Source of the DNA: Selenomonas sp.
Lineage (GTDB): Bacteria > Bacillota > Negativicutes > Selenomonadales > Selenomonadaceae
Direction of reading: 5' to 3'
Length of the DNA: 8,077 bases
Assembly (NCBI GenBank): GCA_015265235.1
Contig: JABZYJ010000087.1
Span: 1-8,077, forward strand
Part shown: positions 5,965 to 8,077 of the stretch, in pieces
How positions within the stretch are numbered: the stretch's first letter is position 1
How the letters are laid out: each line of letters opens with the position of its first letter
Made by a program: the position numbers and the translations under genes
Notes under the pieces: generated by a model
What the model saw: only the letters and a program-made list of their open reading frames with translations
Databases searched by the model: none
What the model was told of the DNA's origin: nothing

Positions 5965-6201
5965 ATGAAAAAGGTACTGATGGGACTGGTCGCCGGCATG
6001 ATCCTTGCCACGGGCGCACAGGCACTCGCCTATGTCTGTGACGGCGATACGTGCACCGTTCCGGCACGCGAGAATCAGGCGTACTGCTACGGCGGGAACA
6101 ACAGCAGCGCATACTGCGACGACCGCAGTAACTGCTACGACGGCGGTGCGTACTGCAACAACAGCCGTGCATCGCGTGCACGCGGCTGCGGCTGCTACTG
6201 A
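5965..6201 (+). CDS. Secreted Cys-rich small protein of unknown function
   Basis: A 78-residue protein follows a near-perfect AAGGAGG, seven bases before its ATG, so it is almost certainly translated. Residues 1-22 are a clear Sec signal peptide (MKKVLMGLVAGM core, ending ALA), with cleavage likely before Tyr23. The 56-residue mature part carries eight cysteines (25, 30, 41, 51, 57, 64, 75, 77), an even number that would suit four disulfides or metal binding. It is rich in Gly, Asn, Tyr and Asp. AYC occurs three times (39-41, 49-51, 62-64) and NNS twice, pointing to internal duplication. It ends RGCGCY. It has its own promoter and terminator and is divergent from the flavodoxin operon. I recognise no family. 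Function is unassigned; a disulfide-rich envelope or secreted peptide is the most that can be inferred. Confidence 0.85.
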   Translation: MKKVLMGLVAGMILATGAQALAYVCDGDTCTVPARENQAYCYGGNNSSAYCDDRSNCYDGGAYCNNSRASRARGCGCY

Positions 6202-6223
6202 TCAGAGAAAATGCAACATCAAA

Positions 6224-6272
6224 AACGGTTCTGTTCGGAGAGATTATCTTTCCAAACAGAACTGTTCTTTAA
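6224..6272. terminator. Bidirectional terminator, long hairpin
   Basis: Bases 6224-6243 pair with 6247-6266 over 20 positions with one C-A mismatch and two G-T pairs, around a TTA loop. On the plus strand it is followed by CTTTAATATT, ending the Cys-rich gene 22 bases after its stop. On the minus strand the stem is followed by TTTTTGATG, which would end the methyltransferase transcript 22 bases after its stop. The symmetry supports a shared terminator for the convergent genes. Confidence 0.8.
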
Positions 6273-6288
6273 TATTCAAATGATGAAA

Positions 6289-7530
6289 TCAACGTTTGAT
6301 CAGAATCACACTGCCTTTTGTGATGGAAACAAGTTCCGTCTCCATGCCGATCCGATTGATATGATCCGCATAGATACTGTCATCATCCGGCACTTTACGT
6401 GCCGCAATATGTGCGATCCGTTCGCACACCGCATAGGCATCCATAGGGCAGTCACGATATGCCTCATCAAACAGCTCCGGATTCAGCGAGGTCTCCATAT
6501 CCTCCAGTATGTAGACACCGCCGCGCGGCAATACGTCAAACAGGGTAAATAGCGCCAACAATTGGTGGCTCACGATATGAGACGCATCATCGACAATGAT
6601 CTGGGGACGAATCTCTCTCAGCATTGATACCTGAGCGGCATCTGAAAGATCCGCCTGGATAATGTGGATGCGTTCCTCCTCATACTGTCTGCACGAGGCC
6701 TCAATGTCTACCCCAAAAACCTCAGCGCGCGGAAAATACTCCTGCCACATCCGTACACTGGAGCCATTGAATACCCCGAGTTCAAGGAGACGAATCGGCT
6801 GGGAACGGAATTTCTCCAGAAAGAACGCATACTTATCCAGATAGTTATGCATCATACTGCATTTATCCGTACGGTATTTTATCCCGATGGTATCCAGAAC
6901 CGAAGATGAGTTGAAATACCCCTGCGGCACCTTGTCTCCGACTTCGATGCACTTGCCTTCCCTCGTATGAAATAAGAAACTCTTCGACGCCGCGGCCCTC
7001 TCCACGCGTGTCAAAAGTGCACAGACGATGCCATACGCCTCATCAACAGCGCTCATTTCAACGGCACAACGGTCAAACAGATTCGCCAGTGAATCTGCGT
7101 CATAACGCCATATATCCTCATACGTATTCAAACTCACCCGAGAGGAAACATCATGTGGGGTGCGCGCTGTCACGAGTATTTTCCCACCCACATGACAGAT
7201 CTCCTGCAGCTGGCAGACACCCTCACGAATATCCCGTGTCTTCTCCATCCCGCTGAGGACAATAATGAGATCGTAGCTCAATGAACCAACTGCCGCTGTC
7301 GCATCCGTGAGATCACAGTACGAATCTGAGATGCCAGGATTAAATAGAACAAGAGTGTCGCATTGCGCCGCCCCTGCATGTAGGAGTCTGGCCTTGAGTC
7401 CCATGGCGTAAGCATCTCCGCCGGAGTATACCCCTCCGATAATGAGACAGTTTTTACCCATGATATCCTGTTCTTGAAATACCCCTTGCCCCCATAAGTA
7501 TTCCACAAATATTTCCGCACGTGACAGCAT
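6289..7530 (-). CDS. Two-domain SAM-dependent methyltransferase, MycE-like C-terminal domain
   Basis: The chosen start is ATG 7530, with AAGGGAG (7546-7540) nine bases upstream, giving 413 residues. A TTG at 7599 with a weaker site would add 23. The C-terminal half is a class I methyltransferase: motif I LLELGVFNGSS (248-258), the acidic VDIE after strand 2 (274-277), QADLSD (292-297), VDDASH (313-318) and ILEDMET (341-347). The DD and ED pairs match the Mg-binding acidic positions of MycE-type sugar O-methyltransferases, so a sugar or polyol hydroxyl is the likely target (inference). The N-terminal half looks like a second, worn methyltransferase fold: CLIIGGVYSGGD (28-39) in place of a normal motif I, then YDLIIVLSGMEK (86-97) and VGGKILVTARTP. 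GC content is well below the neighbours (about 40-47% in sampled blocks), which suggests transfer. No signal peptide or membrane segment is seen. The substrate is unknown. Confidence 0.8.
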   Translation of the reverse strand: MLSRAEIFVEYLWGQGVFQEQDIMGKNCLIIGGVYSGGDAYAMGLKARLLHAGAAQCDTLVLFNPGISDSYCDLTDATAAVGSLSYDLIIVLSGMEKTRDIREGVCQLQEICHVGGKILVTARTPHDVSSRVSLNTYEDIWRYDADSLANLFDRCAVEMSAVDEAYGIVCALLTRVERAAASKSFLFHTREGKCIEVGDKVPQGYFNSSSVLDTIGIKYRTDKCSMMHNYLDKYAFFLEKFRSQPIRLLELGVFNGSSVRMWQEYFPRAEVFGVDIEASCRQYEEERIHIIQADLSDAAQVSMLREIRPQIIVDDASHIVSHQLLALFTLFDVLPRGGVYILEDMETSLNPELFDEAYRDCPMDAYAVCERIAHIAARKVPDDDSIYADHINRIGMETELVSITKGSVILIKR

Positions 7531-7623
7531 AGCCAATCGCTCCCTTAATAGAGAAATCTCTGATTCATTGATTGTACCGTAGAAAATAGATCCTGACAAG
7601 TATCTGCCCTAGGGACTTGGATC

Positions 7624-7652
7624 TCCACAGACGACATCATCTATGTTATAAT
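7624..7652 (+). promoter_or_regulatory. Lipoprotein gene promoter, extended -10
   Basis: A consensus TATAAT (7647-7652) is preceded by TGT, making an extended -10. TCCACA (7624-7629), 17 bases upstream, matches TTGACA at four of six positions. The transcript would start near 7659, about 40 bases before the lipoprotein ATG. Confidence 0.65.
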
Positions 7653-7673
7653 ATCCTCAAACGATTACAGCAA
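7645..7673 (-). promoter_or_regulatory. Candidate methyltransferase promoter
   Basis: On the minus strand, TTGCTG (7673-7668) and TATAAC (7650-7645) are 17 bases apart. Transcription would start near 7638, about 110 bases before the preferred ATG or 40 before the alternative TTG. Its -10 shares bases with the opposite-strand promoter. Confidence 0.45.
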
Positions 7674-7698
7674 TTCACACAGCGACAGGAGCTTGCCC

Positions 7699-8077
7699 AT
7701 GGCACATAGACTCTCCCGCGTGCTCGCCGCTCTGCTGACGGCGTGCACATCTCTCCTCTCGGGCTGTTCACTCCTCGTGACGACGGAGCACGGCGCACCC
7801 TACACGCCGGATGATGTCATCGGAATGCTGGAGGAGACGTTCGCCGACTACGGACCGCACATCGTTCTGCAGTCGTCGGAGACAGAGAAGCCCGCCCCCA
7901 TGCAGCGGAACACATACGTGCTGCATGACGAGGCGAATGACTTCACCTTTTCCTGCACGGCCTATGTTCGCCACTGCACACTCCCCGTTCCGCAGCCGTT
8001 TGCACAGCGCGCCGCAGATGCCGACCACGCCTATGCTGCAGCGTACGCCATTCATCTGAATCCACGCATCGGAGAAG
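7699..8077 (+). CDS. Putative lipoprotein of unknown function, N-terminal part
   Basis: The reading frame is open from ATG 7699 to the window end (126 codons seen, no stop). AGGAG (7687-7691) lies seven bases upstream of the ATG. The N-terminus is a lipoprotein signal peptide: basic start (HRLSR), hydrophobic core, and the lipobox LSGC with Cys23 as the lipidated residue. Ser at +2 favours outer-membrane rather than inner-membrane placement if a Lol-type sorting rule applies. The mature part begins SLLVTTEHGAPYTPDDVIGMLEE and includes two further cysteines (86, 93) in SCTAYVRHC, which could form a disulfide. High GC and codon use match the housekeeping genes, unlike the methyltransferase beside it. 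I do not recognise the family; a membrane-anchored protein facing the periplasm is all that is supported. Confidence 0.8.
   Translation, partial: MAHRLSRVLAALLTACTSLLSGCSLLVTTEHGAPYTPDDVIGMLEETFADYGPHIVLQSSETEKPAPMQRNTYVLHDEANDFTFSCTAYVRHCTLPVPQPFAQRAADADHAYAAAYAIHLNPRIGE

Noticed and set aside
5965..6201. RiPP precursor peptide modified by the nearby radical SAM enzyme
   Set aside because: The peptide has a Sec signal peptide rather than a RiPP leader, and the radical SAM protein is HutW/HemN-like without a SPASM or precursor-recognition domain. The genes are also on separate, divergent transcripts.

Overview
The window is a GC-rich bacterial chromosome segment with tightly packed genes, strong GGAGG-type ribosome binding sites, short intergenic promoters and signal-peptide/lipoprotein genes. 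The mix suggests an anaerobic, Gram-negative-type Firmicute, most likely a Selenomonas-like member of the Negativicutes. That rests on a clostridial-looking MutY, a ChuW/HutW-type radical SAM enzyme paired with a flavodoxin, a lipobox protein, and high GC with AT-rich spacers. This placement is an inference from gene style, not from a database match.

Layout. (1) Minus strand, 2082 down to 1: serS (seryl-tRNA synthetase), ubiX (prenylated-FMN synthase) and the N-terminal part of a secreted protein of unknown function. They are packed as one operon: serS and ubiX overlap in an ATGA, and the third gene starts 4 bases after the ubiX stop. (2) Plus strand, 2302-3408: mutY, transcribed divergently from serS and closed by a strong hairpin terminator. 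(3) Minus strand, 5612 down to 3559: a flavodoxin and a HutW/ChuW-family radical SAM protein, again joined by an ATGA overlap. This pair fits anaerobic heme breakdown, with the flavodoxin as electron donor. After the hutW stop (TGA) the same frame stays open and coding-like for 30 more codons, up to the shared terminator. (4) 5613-5964: an AT-rich island (about 22% GC in 5701-5880) holding the flavodoxin promoter, two AT-rich inverted-repeat elements, an unconvincing 52-codon ORF, and the promoter of the next gene. (5) Plus strand, 5965-6201: a 78-residue secreted protein with eight cysteines. (6) Minus strand, 7530 down to 6289: a two-domain methyltransferase of lower GC than its neighbours, convergent with the Cys-rich gene across a long bidirectional hairpin. 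(7) Plus strand from 7699 to the window end: a lipoprotein of unknown function, cut by the window edge. Its promoter overlaps the methyltransferase promoter back to back.

Housekeeping functions (translation, flavin cofactor synthesis, 8-oxoguanine repair) occupy the left half. The right half is accessory: heme/flavodoxin chemistry, envelope proteins, and a probable O-methyltransferase. I see no rRNA, tRNA, CRISPR array, transposase or integrase. The best leads are the in-frame tail beyond the hutW stop, the flavodoxin-HutW pair with its palindromes, and the Cys-rich secreted microprotein.
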